The position numbers and the translations under genes are program-made. Below are positions 25,695-36,220 of a DNA stretch of 64,000 nt, in pieces; the stretch's first letter is position 1; every line of letters begins with the position of its first letter. The notes under the pieces were generated by a model. It saw nothing but the letters and a program-made list of their open reading frames with translations, was not told the origin of the DNA and made no database searches. Source of the stretch: Nocardia asteroides (GTDB lineage Bacteria > Actinomycetota > Actinomycetes > Mycobacteriales > Mycobacteriaceae); assembly GCA_019930625.1 (NCBI GenBank), contig CP082844.1, forward strand, positions 4,650,001-4,714,000. The letters are read 5' to 3'.

Positions 25695-26084
25695 CTGCGC
25701 GGGATGCGGCAGGAGGCGGGGCTGTCCATCGAGGTGGCGTCGCGAGCGATCGGGTGCGGGGCGGGAACGCTGCATCGGTTGGAGACCGGTGCGCCGAACG
25801 TGATCGTGCGCGATGAGGACCTGCGGCGGCTGTGCAGGCTGTATCAGCGGGTGGACATGCTGCCGGTGTTGAAATCGTTGGCTGCGCAGGGGAGGACGCC
25901 GTCGTGGTTGGACGAGTTTCCCGATCAGGTGAATCCGACGTTCAACGCGTACATCCAGATGGAGGCGGCGGCCTCTCGTATCAGTGTCTATCGCCCCGAT
26001 ATGGTGCCCGGACTGTTTCAGGTTCCTGACTACGCGCGGGCTGGATCGTTCTCTCACGTGACCGAGAAAACGGTAGGCAAGTAG
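25695..26084 (+). pseudogene. XRE helix-turn-helix / DUF5753 regulator, truncated
   Basis: MRQEAGLSIEVASRAIGCGA followed by GTLHRLETGA is the XRE helix-turn-helix; LAAQGRTPSWLDEFPDQVNP, AYIQMEAAASRISVYRPDM and VPGLFQVPDYARA are the start of the DUF5753 domain that normally continues for another 120 residues or so. The frame ends in unrelated sequence and a stop at 26084, and no start codon with a ribosome-binding site precedes the HTH. A remnant of the Streptomyces/Nocardia-type XRE-DUF5753 family, often paired with a small DUF397 partner, absent here. Confidence 0.7.
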
Positions 26085-26121
26085 GCGTGCCGAATGTCGG
26101 GCCGTGCTCGCCCGGGAACGG

Positions 26122-26919
26122 TTATGCGTCCGGAACGGGATCGCCGATGTGGCTCAGCGCCGAAGGGGGCAGGCCGAAAGTCCGGCGGCAGGTGCGAGTG
26201 AGGTCCGCGCCGTCGGAGAATCCCGCCGCCCGCGCGGCGGCCGTGAGATCGTCTCCGGCCAGCGCGCGGGTTCGCGCGATATAGAGCCGCAGCCAGAGGA
26301 TGTAGCGGCGCAACGGAATTCCCATCTGTTCGGTGAACAGGTGCGACAACCGGGCCGCCGGAATGCCCAATTGCCGTGCGACGTCCGAGCCGCGCACCGA
26401 GCCCGTGCGTACCAGCACGGGCAGCAGTTGCAGGGCTGCCGTGACCACCGCGTGCCGCTCGCCTGCTCCGGATGCGCCGTCCTGCGGCAGCAGCTCGTCG
26501 ACGACCGCGGTGACCTGTGCGGTCAGGCTCCCGCTACCGGCGGTGATGCCGAGGGTGTCCGCGCTGTCGGCCCAGCCGTTGAGGTGGGCCCTGCGGTCGG
26601 CCGCGGCACCGGCGGCGGTCTCGGGGTCGAGGTAGACGGCCGTGCCGTGCGCGGAGCCCACGTCGATCCGGTGCGGCGCGTCGGTCGGCACGATGACGTG
26701 GGTGCCCTGCCTGCGGACGCCGCTGCCGTCCACCAGCACGATCGGGGTGCTCGCGGCGATGATCTGCACGGCGTGGTGCGCGTGCAACTCCGTCGGGCCG
26801 ATCGATCCGGCGAAGGCCAGGACTCCGGGGCGGAGCAGCGCGACACCTGCCTGCGACGGGTCGTCCGCCGCGCCCCCAGGCGGCATCGAGAAGCCGTTGG
26901 TGACCAGAGCCTTCATCAT
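26122..26919 (-). CDS. AraC-family transcriptional regulator
   Basis: 265 residues from the ATG at 26919, preceded by CGGGAG. An N-terminal cupin-like sensor domain (GPTELHAHHAVQIIAAS) is followed by two helix-turn-helices at about 165-260: SDVARQLGIPAARLSHLFTE and LTAAARAAGFSDGADLTRTC with the closing FGLPPSAL. Cleanly oriented away from the island. Effector and targets unknown; no adjacent gene is an obvious target. Confidence 0.9.
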   Translation of the reverse strand: MMKALVTNGFSMPPGGAADDPSQAGVALLRPGVLAFAGSIGPTELHAHHAVQIIAASTPIVLVDGSGVRRQGTHVIVPTDAPHRIDVGSAHGTAVYLDPETAAGAAADRRAHLNGWADSADTLGITAGSGSLTAQVTAVVDELLPQDGASGAGERHAVVTAALQLLPVLVRTGSVRGSDVARQLGIPAARLSHLFTEQMGIPLRRYILWLRLYIARTRALAGDDLTAAARAAGFSDGADLTRTCRRTFGLPPSALSHIGDPVPDA

Positions 26920-27149
26920 GGGATGCTCCCGGCTGAGACACTCGCGCTGAAACCTGGGATGAGCGTATCTGTTTCGCGCACGCGGCATTCGTGATTTTCC
27001 GATTACCGCTGGCCGCCGAGAATCCGGCGAGCACGCGGCTGCCCGGGTGGCGCACCTATCGGCGGTCGCCGCACGGCAGCGCCGCCAGCCGGATTCCGCT
27101 ATCGATCACCAGCACCGCTCTGGATTCCTCGTCCCTGAAGGGCTGCCGG

Positions 27150-27437
27150 TCAGTCGTCGGTCACGTCGACGCCGCGCCAGAACGCGACGTGGTCCTTGAT
27201 CTGCGCCGCCTTGGTCTTCGGCTCGGGGTAGTACCAGGCGGCGTCGGGATTCGTGTCGCCGTCGACCACCACGGTGTAGTAGCTGGCGGTGCCCTTCCAT
27301 GGGCAATAGGTGTGGGTCTCGGAGGGCTGGAAATACTCCGGCCGGATCGAGTCGGGCGGGAAGTAGTGATTGCCCTCGATGATGATGGTGTCGTCGCTGG
27401 TCGCGAGGACGCGGCCGTGCCAGGTTGCCGTTGCCAT
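27150..27437 (-). CDS. DUF427 domain protein
   Basis: 95 residues from the ATG at 27437. The family pattern is clear: VLATSDDTIIIEGNHYFPPD, THTYCPWKGTASYYTVVVDG and DAAWYYPEPKTKAAQIKDHV with a closing FWRGVDV. DUF427 proteins are small beta-tent proteins of unknown function, widespread in actinobacteria. The 230 bases between this and the AraC gene hold nothing I recognise. Confidence 0.9.
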   Translation of the reverse strand: MATATWHGRVLATSDDTIIIEGNHYFPPDSIRPEYFQPSETHTYCPWKGTASYYTVVVDGDTNPDAAWYYPEPKTKAAQIKDHVAFWRGVDVTDD

Positions 27438-27501
27438 ACATCGATTCTGCCGCACTATCGGGTGTAGGCGGCGGCCGCGCGTGTTCCCTGCGGCTACGAG
27501 G

Positions 27502-28053
27502 TCACACGGGACGATCGGGACGCAACGCCCGCCGGTGGAGTTCGACGGCGAGAGCCACGAGTTCGCTCAGGTGCTCGCCGTCGGATCCGGCGCGTCGCAT
27601 CGCCTCGTCGACGGGAAAAGTACGCACCTCGAGAATCTGCTCGGCATCGTCGGGATTGGTCGGCGCGGAATCGATGACCACGTCCGCGGTGCACCAGAGC
27701 CACGCCTTGTGCGGATGGGGCTGCCACTCGCGGTGCGGCGCGGGCCGGTTGCTCCTGGCGTGGTGGGCGCCGAACCATCGGATCGGTCCGACCGGGCGCG
27801 CTCCCGCCTCTTCGCGCAGTTCGCGGCGCACGCACGCGTCGACGGACTCGCCGCGTTCCCTCGTGCCGCCCGGGATCAGCCAGATGTCGCGCTCGTCGCG
27901 GCAGAGCACGATCTCCTCGCCGATGAAGCAGACGACGTGGATATTCGTCACCAGTTCGTCGGACGGGAGCGTGGTGGAGAACCGCACGTCCAGGTCGCCC
28001 CACGCCCAGTGGGCCGGTGTGTGCAGCAAGGGGTAGCGGTCGGCGAGTGTCAC
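27502..28053 (-). CDS. NUDIX hydrolase
   Basis: 183 residues from the GTG at 28053; the frame runs on upstream but without family similarity. NUDIX box GGTRERGESVDACVRRELREEAG. Preceding ERDIWLIPGGT and following HKAWLWCTADVVID fit the ADP-ribose/oxidised-nucleotide type. Substrate not evident. Confidence 0.87.
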   Translation of the reverse strand: MTLADRYPLLHTPAHWAWGDLDVRFSTTLPSDELVTNIHVVCFIGEEIVLCRDERDIWLIPGGTRERGESVDACVRRELREEAGARPVGPIRWFGAHHARSNRPAPHREWQPHPHKAWLWCTADVVIDSAPTNPDDAEQILEVRTFPVDEAMRRAGSDGEHLSELVALAVELHRRALRPDRPV

Positions 28054-28193
28054 GGCACGACGGTAGCGGCCGCCGACGGCGGTGTCCGCCGTTTCGCTGC
28101 GGGCGGTGTCGCACTTCGGTCGCGAAGTGTTCTGCGGCGCAACCTGCTTCGGCATAGCGGGAAGGAAGCGGAGGGTAGGCCCCACGGCGGTCG

Positions 28194-29399
28194 TCAGCGT
28201 TCCCGGGCCAGTCTCTGGTAGCTGACGTGCCACAACCACTCCACCGGTCCCCGCTCGAACCGGCGTGACCACAGGTGCGCCCCACCGGCGACGATCAGCG
28301 CAACCAGCAGGTAGATCCCGACGGTGAACGGAACACGGTCATCGGGTGCGCCGCGCGCGGCGAGTCCGAAGCCCCAGCCGTAGCACAGAGCCGAGGCCAC
28401 CAGGTTCTGCAGGATGTAGCAGCTGAGCGCGGTGCGGCCGATCTCGGTGAGGCGTCGCCCGGCGAACCCGGCGTGCGGACGCCGCACGTACCACTCCGCG
28501 ACGGCTGCCAGAATCCCGAGAGCGACGAACGGCGCACTGCCGTAGCGGGTGAACAGAATGACGTCACCGCCGCCCAGGATGCCCGCCGACAGGTCGATCG
28601 GCGCGGCGATGCCGAAGCCGACGATCATGAGCCGCTTCCGGAGCGGCGCGCCCGCCGGGGCGAACACTCCCGCGCGCAACAGCCGCGAACCGACCAGGAA
28701 CAGGGCGACCGACATGGCGAAGACGAAGACCGCCTCGACCCGGAACAGCCCGGCGTTGCCGAGCCGGAACATCGCGAGATCCCAGAACGAGCCCTCCGCG
28801 TAGGGGTTGGGGTCCAGCGCCGGGCGCTTCGCGGAATCCTGTCGCGGCGCGAACGCCATGGCGAGCGCGATCAGCGTCAACAGCGCCACGTGCACCGCCG
28901 CCGCGCCGACCAGCCAGCGCCGCTGCGCCCGCTCACCGGTGGCCAGCACGAACGCGACGACCAGGCCGGTCACCGCGTAACCCATCAGCACGTCGAACTC
29001 GGCGACGAACACGAAATTCAGCAGACCGTCCAGCAGCAGCAGTCCCGCCCGCCAGGGATACTTGCCCGGCCAGCGGCGCCCGGCCTTGGCCGCGGAGCGT
29101 TGCTGGATGGCCAGGCCGATGCCGAACATGATGGTGAGCAGTCCGAGGAACTTGCCCTGCGCCACCTGCTGGAGCACCCGCTCGGTCCACATCCACTCGC
29201 CGTCGCGGCCACCCAGGTCGTGCAGATAGCCGACCAGCCCCTCCGGGTTGGTCATGATCCAGACGTTGGTGCCGAGGGTGCCGAGGATCGCGATCCCGCG
29301 TAGCACGTCCAACGCGACGAGCCGGGCGGATGCGTGTGGCGGCGCCGCATGGGGCTGCTCGATGGTCTGCGCGCGGGGGTCGGCAATCGATTCGGACAT
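28194..29399 (-). CDS. DUF418 (YeiB-type) membrane protein
   Basis: 401 residues with about ten membrane segments. The N-terminal [20 protein letters not shown] and the C-terminal [20 protein letters not shown] with LWHVSYQ near the end are signature segments of DUF418 proteins. Function is unknown; relatives are thought to be transport or acyl-transfer-like membrane proteins. Divergent from dop with about 120 bases between. Confidence 0.9.
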   Translation of the reverse strand: MSESIADPRAQTIEQPHAAPPHASARLVALDVLRGIAILGTLGTNVWIMTNPEGLVGYLHDLGGRDGEWMWTERVLQQVAQGKFLGLLTIMFGIGLAIQQRSAAKAGRRWPGKYPWRAGLLLLDGLLNFVFVAEFDVLMGYAVTGLVVAFVLATGERAQRRWLVGAAAVHVALLTLIALAMAFAPRQDSAKRPALDPNPYAEGSFWDLAMFRLGNAGLFRVEAVFVFAMSVALFLVGSRLLRAGVFAPAGAPLRKRLMIVGFGIAAPIDLSAGILGGGDVILFTRYGSAPFVALGILAAVAEWYVRRPHAGFAGRRLTEIGRTALSCYILQNLVASALCYGWGFGLAARGAPDDRVPFTVGIYLLVALIVAGGAHLWSRRFERGPVEWLWHVSYQRLARER

Positions 29400-29521
29400 G
29401 TCCCCGACTATCGCGCCGACCTGGGCCGGAACGGGTCCTCCGGAAGTACCACCTGCGGTATGACATTCGACTCCGCCGGTCGCGACGGATTCGGCAGGGT
29501 GCGTCGCCTAGGCTCGATGCC

Positions 29522-31021
29522 ATGCAGCGCATCATCGGAATAGAGGTCGAATACGGCATCTCGACCCCGACCGAGCCGTCGGCCAACCCGATCCTCACCT
29601 CGACCCAGGCGGTCCTGGCCTACGCCGCGGCCGAGGGCGTGCCGCGCGCGAAGCGCACCCGCTGGGACTACGAGGTGGAGTCGCCGCTGCGCGACGCGCG
29701 CGGCTTCGACCTGAGCCGGATGAACGGGCCCGCGCCGGTGATCGACGCCGACGAGGTCGGCGCGGCCAACATGATCCTCACCAACGGCGCCCGGCTCTAC
29801 GTCGACCACGCTCACCCGGAATACTCCGCGCCGGAGGTCACCGACCCGCTGGACGCGGTGATCTGGGACAAGGCGGGCGAGCGGGTGATGGAGGCCGCCG
29901 CACGGCACGCCTCGAGCGTGCCGGGGGCCCCGCGGCTGCAGCTGTACAAGAACAACGTCGACGGCAAGGGCGCCTCCTACGGCACCCACGAGAACTACCT
30001 GATGAGCCGGGACACCCCGTTCAACCAGATCATCCTCGGGCTCACTCCGTTCTTCGTGTCCCGCCAGGTGGTGTGCGGCTCCGGGCGGGTCGGCATCGGC
30101 CAGTCCGGCGACCAGGCGGGCTTCCAGCTGTCCCAGCGCTCGGACTACATCGAGGTCGAGGTCGGCCTGGAGACCACGCTCAAGCGGGGCATCATCAACA
30201 CCCGCGACGAGCCGCACGCCGACGCCGACAAATACCGCAGGCTGCACGTCATCATCGGGGACGCCAACCTGGCCGAGATGTCGACCTACCTGAAGGTCGG
30301 CACCACCGCCCTGGTCCTCGATCTGATCGAAGCGGGCGAGGACCTGTCGGATCTGCAACTGGCCCGCCCGGTCACCGCGGTGCACACGATCAGCCACGAC
30401 CCGACGCTGCGGGCGACCGTCGCGCTCGCCGACGGCCGCGAGCTCACCGGCCTGGCGTTGCAGCGGGTGTACCTGGACCGGGTGATGAAGTTCGTCGACC
30501 GCACCGGCAACGACGACAAACGCGTGCAGGACATCATCGAGAACTGGGCCATGGTGCTCGACCTGCTCGAACGAGATCCGATGGAATGCGCGCACCTGCT
30601 CGACTGGCCCGCGAAACTGCGCCTGCTCGAGGGCATGCGCAGCCGCGAGGGGCTCGGCTGGGCGGCTCCCAAGCTGCACCTGATGGATCTGCAGTACTCC
30701 GATGTGCGCTTGGACAAGGGTCTCTACAACCGTCTTGTCGCCCGCGGCTCGATGAAGCGGCTGGTCAACGAGCAACAAGTCCTCGACGCCATGACCAACC
30801 CGCCCACCGACACTCGGGCCTACTTCCGCGGTGAATGCCTGCGCCGCTTCGGCGCCGACATCGCCGCGGCGAGCTGGGACTCGGTGATCTTCGACCTGGG
30901 CGGCGACTCCCTGGTCCGCATCCCCACCCTGGAACCCCGCCGCGGCACCAAGGCACACGTCGGCAAGCTGCTCGACGGCGTGGACACCGCCGCCGACCTG
31001 GTGGAGCAGCTCACGACGTAG
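29522..31021 (+). CDS. dop: Dop, deamidase/depupylase of Pup
   Basis: 499 residues starting [12 protein letters not shown], as in mycobacterial Dop. The glutamine-synthetase-like fold is present: metal-binding Glu8 and Tyr10 in [44 protein letters not shown] and [20 protein letters not shown]. Dop converts the C-terminal Gln of Pup to Glu and also removes Pup from substrates. First gene of the proteasome locus; pup follows after a 390-base gap that contains a large palindromic repeat. Confidence 0.97.
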   Translation: MQRIIGIEVEYGISTPTEPSANPILTSTQAVLAYAAAEGVPRAKRTRWDYEVESPLRDARGFDLSRMNGPAPVIDADEVGAANMILTNGARLYVDHAHPEYSAPEVTDPLDAVIWDKAGERVMEAAARHASSVPGAPRLQLYKNNVDGKGASYGTHENYLMSRDTPFNQIILGLTPFFVSRQVVCGSGRVGIGQSGDQAGFQLSQRSDYIEVEVGLETTLKRGIINTRDEPHADADKYRRLHVIIGDANLAEMSTYLKVGTTALVLDLIEAGEDLSDLQLARPVTAVHTISHDPTLRATVALADGRELTGLALQRVYLDRVMKFVDRTGNDDKRVQDIIENWAMVLDLLERDPMECAHLLDWPAKLRLLEGMRSREGLGWAAPKLHLMDLQYSDVRLDKGLYNRLVARGSMKRLVNEQQVLDAMTNPPTDTRAYFRGECLRRFGADIAAASWDSVIFDLGGDSLVRIPTLEPRRGTKAHVGKLLDGVDTAADLVEQLTT

Positions 31022-31161
31022 TTCGCGCAGCGCGCCCGCGTCGCTGCCCGTTCCAGGCTTGTTCGCGACTCGTGCCCGAGCCACCGCCATGGCGTCCCGA
31101 CCTACGCGCCCACACCAGCTCAGCCGCAGGTTTCGAGCGGAGCGAGACCGAGCATGCGTCG

Positions 31162-31256
31162 GTTCGCGGCCCGGCTCGCGTCCGAGTGGCCGCCGCGTAG
31201 GCGACGAAGGAGCAAGTGGCGGTCGCTCGGACGCGAGCCATCGGGGGGCCGCGAAC
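31162..31256. repeat. Palindromic intergenic repeat, copy A (67-bp core)
   Basis: Core at 31173-31239: perfect 14-bp arms GGCTCGCGTCCGAG and CTCGGACGCGAGCC around a 39-base loop. The outer arms extend the pairing (GTTCGCGGCCC at 31162-31172; GGGCCGCGAAC at 31246-31256). The loop core (TGCTCCTTCGTCGCCTACGC on the minus strand) recurs in the copies at 43.2-43.4 kb. It fills much of the 390-base dop-pup gap; the rest of that gap holds no gene. Confidence 0.8.
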
Positions 31257-31408
31257 ACGCCGCGCCCGCGCGGCCGAGGAGACAGCAAAATAAGCACACT
31301 GTCGGTGCTGGTAGGTAGTGTTGAGGGACGAGCACGGACAATGCTCATGATCGGGACCGTGCTCAGGATGGGTTCCGATCATGGTGAGGACAGAGGAGGT
31401 CGGCTGCC

Positions 31409-31603
31409 ATGGCACAAGAGCAGACCAAGCGCGCCGGGGGTGGCGACGAGGACGAGGGCCCCGACGGTGTGGACGCCGCGGGTCAGGAGCGCCGCGAGAA
31501 GCTGGCGGAGGAAACCGACGACCTGCTCGACGAGATCGATGACGTGCTGGAGGAAAACGCCGAGGACTTCGTCCGCGCGTACGTGCAGAAAGGTGGCCAG
31601 TGA
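31409..31603 (+). CDS. pup: Pup, prokaryotic ubiquitin-like protein
   Basis: 64 residues, the usual size, behind an AGAGGAGG site. Disordered acidic N-terminus, the coiled region [20 protein letters not shown] that docks to the Mpa/ARC coiled coils, and the C-terminal GGQ. The terminal Gln means Dop must deamidate it to Glu before PafA can couple it to substrate lysines. It overlaps the prcB start as GTGA. Confidence 0.98.
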   Translation: MAQEQTKRAGGGDEDEGPDGVDAAGQERREKLAEETDDLLDEIDDVLEENAEDFVRAYVQKGGQ

Positions 31604-32454
31604 CAGTCGGTGACCCCTCGCGTCTCCACCTGGGGTACGCCCTCTCTTCCTTCTCCGACTATCTCCGTATGCATGCTCCGGACTTGTTGCCTGCCAACAG
31701 GTTCGGGCAAGGTGCCGCCGGAATTCCCGGCGGCACTTCCGCGAAGGAGATCGCTCCGCACGGCACCACCATCGTCGCGGTCAGTTATCGCGGCGGTGTG
31801 CTGATCGCGGGCGACCGGCGCGCCACCCAGGGCAACCTGCTGGCCAGCCGGGATATCGAGAAGGTCTACATCACCGACAGCTATTCCGCCGCCGGCATCG
31901 CGGGCACCGCGGGCATGGCGGTGGAGATGGTGCGGATCTTCGCGGTGGAGCTGGAGCACTACGAGAAGCTCGAAGGCGTGTCGCTGACCTTCGACGGCAA
32001 GGCCAACAAGCTGTCGAAGATGGTGCGCGAGAATCTGCCAGCGGCCCTGCAGGGTCTGGCGGTGGTGCCGATGCTGGTCGGCTACGACCTGGACGCCACC
32101 GACCCGGACAAAGCGGGTCGCATCGTGTCGTTCGATGTGGTGGGCGGACGCAGCGAGGAACGTTTCGGATACGCCGCGGTCGGTTCCGGCTCGGTGTTCG
32201 CGAAGTCCGCGCTGAAGAAGTTGTACGCCAAGGGAATCGATCAGGATCGCGCGCTGCGCATCGCCGTCGAGTCGCTGTACGACGCGGCCGACGACGACAC
32301 CGCGACGGGCGGCCCGGATCTGGTGCGCGGCATCTTCCCGACGGCGATCGTGATCGATGAGGAGGGTGCGGCCGAGGTGACCGATTCGCGGCTTTCGGAC
32401 ATCACTCGCGGGATCGTCGCCGACCGTGAGGCCGCCGAAGAAGGGAACGCCTGA
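31600..32454 (+). CDS. prcB: Proteasome beta subunit PrcB
   Basis: 284 residues including a 55-residue propeptide that is removed before Thr56 in [15 protein letters not shown]; the exposed Thr is the nucleophile of the 20S core. [20 protein letters not shown] and [20 protein letters not shown] follow the actinobacterial beta-subunit pattern. Start GTG at 31600 overlaps the pup stop by four bases; prcA begins three bases after its stop. It forms the proteolytic chamber with PrcA. Confidence 0.98.
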   Translation: MTVGDPSRLHLGYALSSFSDYLRMHAPDLLPANRFGQGAAGIPGGTSAKEIAPHGTTIVAVSYRGGVLIAGDRRATQGNLLASRDIEKVYITDSYSAAGIAGTAGMAVEMVRIFAVELEHYEKLEGVSLTFDGKANKLSKMVRENLPAALQGLAVVPMLVGYDLDATDPDKAGRIVSFDVVGGRSEERFGYAAVGSGSVFAKSALKKLYAKGIDQDRALRIAVESLYDAADDDTATGGPDLVRGIFPTAIVIDEEGAAEVTDSRLSDITRGIVADREAAEEGNA

Positions 32455-32456
32455 TC

Positions 32457-33251
32457 ATGACGTTGCCGTACTACGCGTCGGCCGAGCAGATCATGCGCGA
32501 CAAGACCGAACTCGCCCGCAAGGGCATCGGTCGTGGGCGCAGCGTCGTCGTGTTGACCTACGACAAGGGTGTGCTTTTCGTGGCGGAGAATCCCTCCGCG
32601 ACGCTGCACAAGGTGAGTGAGCTCTACGACCGGATCGGGTTCGCGGCGGTCGGCAAGTACAACGAGTTCGAGAACCTGCGCAGGAGCGGCATCCTGCAGG
32701 CCGACATCCGCGGGTATCAATACGACCGCCGCGATGTCACCGGCCGTGCGCTGGCCAACGCCTACGCGCAGGCTCTCGGCGCGATCTTCACCGATCAGCT
32801 CAAGCCGTACGAGGTCGAGATCTGTGTGGCGGAGGTGGGCTATCCGGAGCAGGCCGCGCAGTCGGTGCTGTACCGGATCACCTTCGACGGGTCGATCGTG
32901 GACGAGCGGGAGTTCGTGGTGATGGGCGGCACGACCGAGCCGATCCTCACCGCGTTGAAGTCCTCCTACCAGCCGGGTCTCGACTTGGCCGCCGCGATCG
33001 GCGTCGCGGTGCGCGCGCTGCAGGCGGGCGTGCCGGAAGGCGCGGAGAAGCGGGCGCTCGGTGTGAGCTCGCTCGAGGTCGCGACCTTGGAGCAGGCTCG
33101 TCCGCGCCGGGCGTTCCGGCGGGTGGCCAATACCGCGCTGGAGCGCCTGCTGAGCCCGGCGAAGACGGCAGGGGCCGACGGGTCGGAAGAGAGCGCATCC
33201 GGCTCGACGGACGCCGAGCCCTCGGCGAAGGACACTCCCCCCGGGGAGTGA
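32457..33251 (+). CDS. prcA: Proteasome alpha subunit PrcA
   Basis: 264 residues. The alpha-type N-terminal helix region with [20 protein letters not shown], then [20 protein letters not shown], replaces the catalytic Thr end of beta subunits. [16 protein letters not shown] precedes a Ser/Glu-rich disordered tail ([17 protein letters not shown]). It forms the gated outer rings of the 20S core. A strong hairpin follows the stop, so the pup-prcB-prcA transcript probably ends here. Confidence 0.98.
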   Translation: MTLPYYASAEQIMRDKTELARKGIGRGRSVVVLTYDKGVLFVAENPSATLHKVSELYDRIGFAAVGKYNEFENLRRSGILQADIRGYQYDRRDVTGRALANAYAQALGAIFTDQLKPYEVEICVAEVGYPEQAAQSVLYRITFDGSIVDEREFVVMGGTTEPILTALKSSYQPGLDLAAAIGVAVRALQAGVPEGAEKRALGVSSLEVATLEQARPRRAFRRVANTALERLLSPAKTAGADGSEESASGSTDAEPSAKDTPPGE

Positions 33252-33275
33252 TCGGCGAGGGCCGAAGAAGCTGGA

Positions 33276-33307
33276 CGGCCCGCGAACGGCCCCTCGTTCG
33301 CGGGCCG
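33276..33307 (+). terminator. Hairpin terminator after prcA
   Basis: CGGCCCGCGAACG-GCCCCT-CGTTCGCGGGCCG: a perfect 13-bp stem with a six-base loop, 24 bases after the prcA stop. It separates pup-prcBA from pafA, which must then have its own promoter in the 33308-33471 gap. Confidence 0.85.
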
Positions 33308-33471
33308 CGTCGGCGTGCTCCCGGCCGGTGGCCAACTGTGCATCCTTCGGTCGAAGCGGCGTTTCACCCGGGCAAATTCCGACAAAGCGGGCCAAATCGT
33401 TGTGAAGACGTATGCATCCGGGTTCTTCGGTGCACCCCGCAAGTCGCTGACATGGCTGTAATGTCGATGGT

Positions 33472-34830
33472 GTGCAGCGACGAATTATGGGGATCGAGAC
33501 CGAGTTCGGTGTGACATGCACCTTCCACGGTCACCGTCGACTGTCCCCCGACGAGGTGGCCCGGTATCTGTTCCGCCGGGTGGTGTCCTGGGGCCGTAGC
33601 TCGAACGTGTTCCTCCGCAACGGTGCTCGGCTCTACCTCGATGTCGGGTCCCATCCGGAGTACGCGACCGCGGAGTGCGACAACCTGGCGCAACTGGTGA
33701 CCCACGACCGTGCGGGCGAGCGGGTCCTCGAAGAGTTGCTGATCGACGCCGAGCAGCGTCTGGCCGAAGAAGGCATCGGCGGCGACATCTACCTGTTCAA
33801 GAACAACACCGATTCCGCGGGCAACTCCTACGGCTGCCACGAGAACTTCCTGGTGGTCCGCGCGGGGGAGTTCTCCCGGATCTCGGACGTGCTGCTGCCG
33901 TTCCTGGTCACCCGCCAGCTGATCTGCGGTGCTGGCAAGGTGTTGCAGACGCCGAAGGCAGCCACGTTCTGCCTGTCGCAGCGCGCCGAGCACATCTGGG
34001 AGGGCGTCTCCTCGGCCACCACCCGCTCGCGGCCGATCATCAACACCCGCGACGAGCCGCACGCCGACGCGGAGAAGTACCGCCGCCTGCATGTGATCGT
34101 CGGCGACTCCAACATGTCCGAGACCACCACCATGCTGAAGGTCGGCACGGCCGCCCTGGTGCTGGAGATGATCGAGGCGGGCGTCTCGTTCCGCGACTTC
34201 GCCCTGGACAACCCGATCCGTGCGATTCGCGAGGTCAGCCACGACCTGACCGGCCGTCGTCCGGTGCGGCTTGCCGGTGGACGGCAGGCCAGCGCCCTGG
34301 ACATCCAGCGCGAGTACTACGCGCGCGCGGTGGAGCATCTGCGCAATCGGGATCGCGATCCCCAGATCGACCAGGTCGTCGACCTGTGGGGCCGCACCCT
34401 CGACGCGGTCGAGGCCCAGGACTTCGCGAAGGTCGACACCGAGATCGACTGGGTGATCAAGCGCAAGCTGTTCCAGCGCTACCAGGACCGTTACGGCATG
34501 GAGCTGTCCGATCCCAAGATCGCTCAGCTGGATCTGGCCTATCACGACATCAAGCGCGGACGCGGCGTGTTCGATCTGCTGCAGCGCAAGGGCCTGGCCA
34601 AGCGCGTCACCGAGGACGAAGCCGTGGACGCCGCGGTGGACACCCCGCCGCAGACCACCAGGGCCAAGTTGCGTGGCGACTTCATCACCGCCGCTCAGGA
34701 GGCCGGTCGCGACTTCACCGTCGACTGGGTGCATCTGAAGCTGAACGATCAGGCGCAGCGCACGGTGCTGTGCAAGGACCCGTTCCGCTCGGTCGACGAG
34801 CGCGTGGATCGCCTGATCGCATCCATGTGA
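33472..34830 (+). CDS. pafA: PafA, Pup--protein ligase
   Basis: 452 residues, starting [13 protein letters not shown] as in mycobacteria (GTG start; an ATG five codons on would also be in frame). Same fold as Dop but the ligase form: [10 protein letters not shown] with the catalytic metal-binding Glu, [20 protein letters not shown] with the Asp base, [18 protein letters not shown] and [20 protein letters not shown]. It activates the C-terminal Glu of deamidated Pup with ATP and couples it to substrate lysines. A small unrelated gene follows before pafB. Confidence 0.98.
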   Translation: MQRRIMGIETEFGVTCTFHGHRRLSPDEVARYLFRRVVSWGRSSNVFLRNGARLYLDVGSHPEYATAECDNLAQLVTHDRAGERVLEELLIDAEQRLAEEGIGGDIYLFKNNTDSAGNSYGCHENFLVVRAGEFSRISDVLLPFLVTRQLICGAGKVLQTPKAATFCLSQRAEHIWEGVSSATTRSRPIINTRDEPHADAEKYRRLHVIVGDSNMSETTTMLKVGTAALVLEMIEAGVSFRDFALDNPIRAIREVSHDLTGRRPVRLAGGRQASALDIQREYYARAVEHLRNRDRDPQIDQVVDLWGRTLDAVEAQDFAKVDTEIDWVIKRKLFQRYQDRYGMELSDPKIAQLDLAYHDIKRGRGVFDLLQRKGLAKRVTEDEAVDAAVDTPPQTTRAKLRGDFITAAQEAGRDFTVDWVHLKLNDQAQRTVLCKDPFRSVDERVDRLIASM

Positions 34831-34837
34831 GGCGGGC

Positions 34838-35134
34838 ATGATCATCGCCTTCTCCGTGACGCCGCTCGGGACCGGCGTCGACGTCGGGCGCGCCGTCGCC
34901 GAAGCGGTCCGTGTGGTGCGTGCCAGCGGACTGCCCAATCGCACCGATGCCATGTTCACCACCGTCGAGGGCGAATGGGACGAGGTGATGGCCGTGGTGA
35001 AACAGGCGACCGATGCCGTCCTCGCCGCCGCACCACGGTGCAGCCTCGTGTTGAAGGCCGACATCCGGCCCGGCGTGACCGACGCGATGACCACCAAGGT
35101 GGAGAAGGTCGAGCGTTACCTGTCCGAGGGATGA
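34838..35134 (+). CDS. Thiamine-binding-like protein (MTH1187/YqgV family)
   Basis: 98 residues. [40 protein letters not shown] and [20 protein letters not shown] with EKVERYL near the end are the full signature of the MTH1187 family (ferredoxin-like fold, related to thiamine/HMP-binding YkoF). It begins seven bases after pafA and is presumably co-transcribed. It has no known part in pupylation, so its position between pafA and pafB is unexpected. Confidence 0.88.
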   Translation: MIIAFSVTPLGTGVDVGRAVAEAVRVVRASGLPNRTDAMFTTVEGEWDEVMAVVKQATDAVLAAAPRCSLVLKADIRPGVTDAMTTKVEKVERYLSEG

Positions 35135-35224
35135 CGCCCTGCGCCAGGCGCAGGCGCCGGCAAAACACCACCGAAACGCGCGCCGCCGCGCGAGGCGGGG
35201 GCGACGCAGATTACCCTCTATCGG

Positions 35225-36220
35225 GTGGCGATATCCAAGGTCGAGCGGCTGATGAATCTGGTCATCGCGCTGCTGTCGACCCGGCAGTTCCTGACCGCGG
35301 AGCGGATCCGGGACAGTGTCGCCGGATACGAGGACTCCGCCAGCGACGAGGCGTTCAGCCGGATGTTCGAGCGGGACAAGAACGAACTGCGCGATCTGGG
35401 CATTCCGCTGGAGGTAGGTCCGGTGAGCCGGTACTCGACGATCGAGGGCTACCGGATCAACCGCGACGCCTACGAGCTACCCGACATCGACCTGACCGAC
35501 CAGGAGGCCGCCGCCGTCGCGGTGGCCGTGCAGATGTGGGAATCGCCCGAGCTGGCCGCCGCCGCGGAGGGCGCGCTGCTCAAACTTCGCGCGGCAGGCG
35601 TTCATGTGGAGACCGATGTCGCCGTGGCCTCGGTGCCCGCCGTTCCGGCCCGTACCCGCGGCTCGGAACCGGTGCTCGGCAAGCTTCTGGCCGCCATCGA
35701 TGCCGGACAGGCGGTGCGGTTCGAGCACCGCGGCGCCATCAACGCCCCCTATCTGATGCGCGACGTCGAGCCGTGGGGTGTCGTGACCCATCGCGGCCGC
35801 TGGTATCTGGTCGGGCACGACCGGGACCGGGACGCGGTGCGCAGCTTCCGGCTGTCCCGCATCGGCGACGATGTGACGGCGTACGGCGCGCGCAACGTGG
35901 TCCGCAAGCCCGAGGGCGTGGATCTGCGCGCCATCGTGGACCAGGTCACCAGCACCGCGCCGGTCAGCGGTTCGGCCACGGTATGGGTGGCCGAGGGCCG
36001 AGGACGTGAGCTTCGCAGAATCGGCCAGGTGATCGGCGAGCGCACCGTATGCGGCCGCGCGGGCGCCGTGGTCGAGCTTCCGGTGCGATCCCGCGACTGG
36101 CTGGCCCGGCTCATCACGGGTCTGGGGCCGGACGCCGTGGTGCTGGCCCCCGAGTCCCTCCGTGCCGATGTCATCGCGCGGTTGCGTTCGGTGTTCGACC
36201 GCACGGAGGTGCGGGCATGA
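35225..36220 (+). CDS. pafB: PafB, WYL-domain regulator
   Basis: 331 residues from the GTG at 35225. N-terminal winged helix (RLMNLVIALLSTRQFLTAER), then a WYL domain with TRGSEPVLGKLLAAIDAGQA, VRFEHRGA and EPWGVVTHRGRWYLVGHDRD. PafB with PafC activates the DNA-damage regulon independently of LexA in mycobacteria. It overlaps pafC by four bases (ATGA). Confidence 0.96.
   Translation: MAISKVERLMNLVIALLSTRQFLTAERIRDSVAGYEDSASDEAFSRMFERDKNELRDLGIPLEVGPVSRYSTIEGYRINRDAYELPDIDLTDQEAAAVAVAVQMWESPELAAAAEGALLKLRAAGVHVETDVAVASVPAVPARTRGSEPVLGKLLAAIDAGQAVRFEHRGAINAPYLMRDVEPWGVVTHRGRWYLVGHDRDRDAVRSFRLSRIGDDVTAYGARNVVRKPEGVDLRAIVDQVTSTAPVSGSATVWVAEGRGRELRRIGQVIGERTVCGRAGAVVELPVRSRDWLARLITGLGPDAVVLAPESLRADVIARLRSVFDRTEVRA

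Noticed and set aside
24972..26084. A 370-codon frame joining transposase and XRE-like sequence
   Set aside because: The middle third is antisense to a membrane-protein fragment; the two ends are unrelated remnants, not a fusion protein.
35140..35170. Short GC hairpin CTGCGC-CAG-GCGCAG before pafB
   Set aside because: The stem is only six bases with a three-base loop in very GC-rich sequence; not convincing as a terminator.
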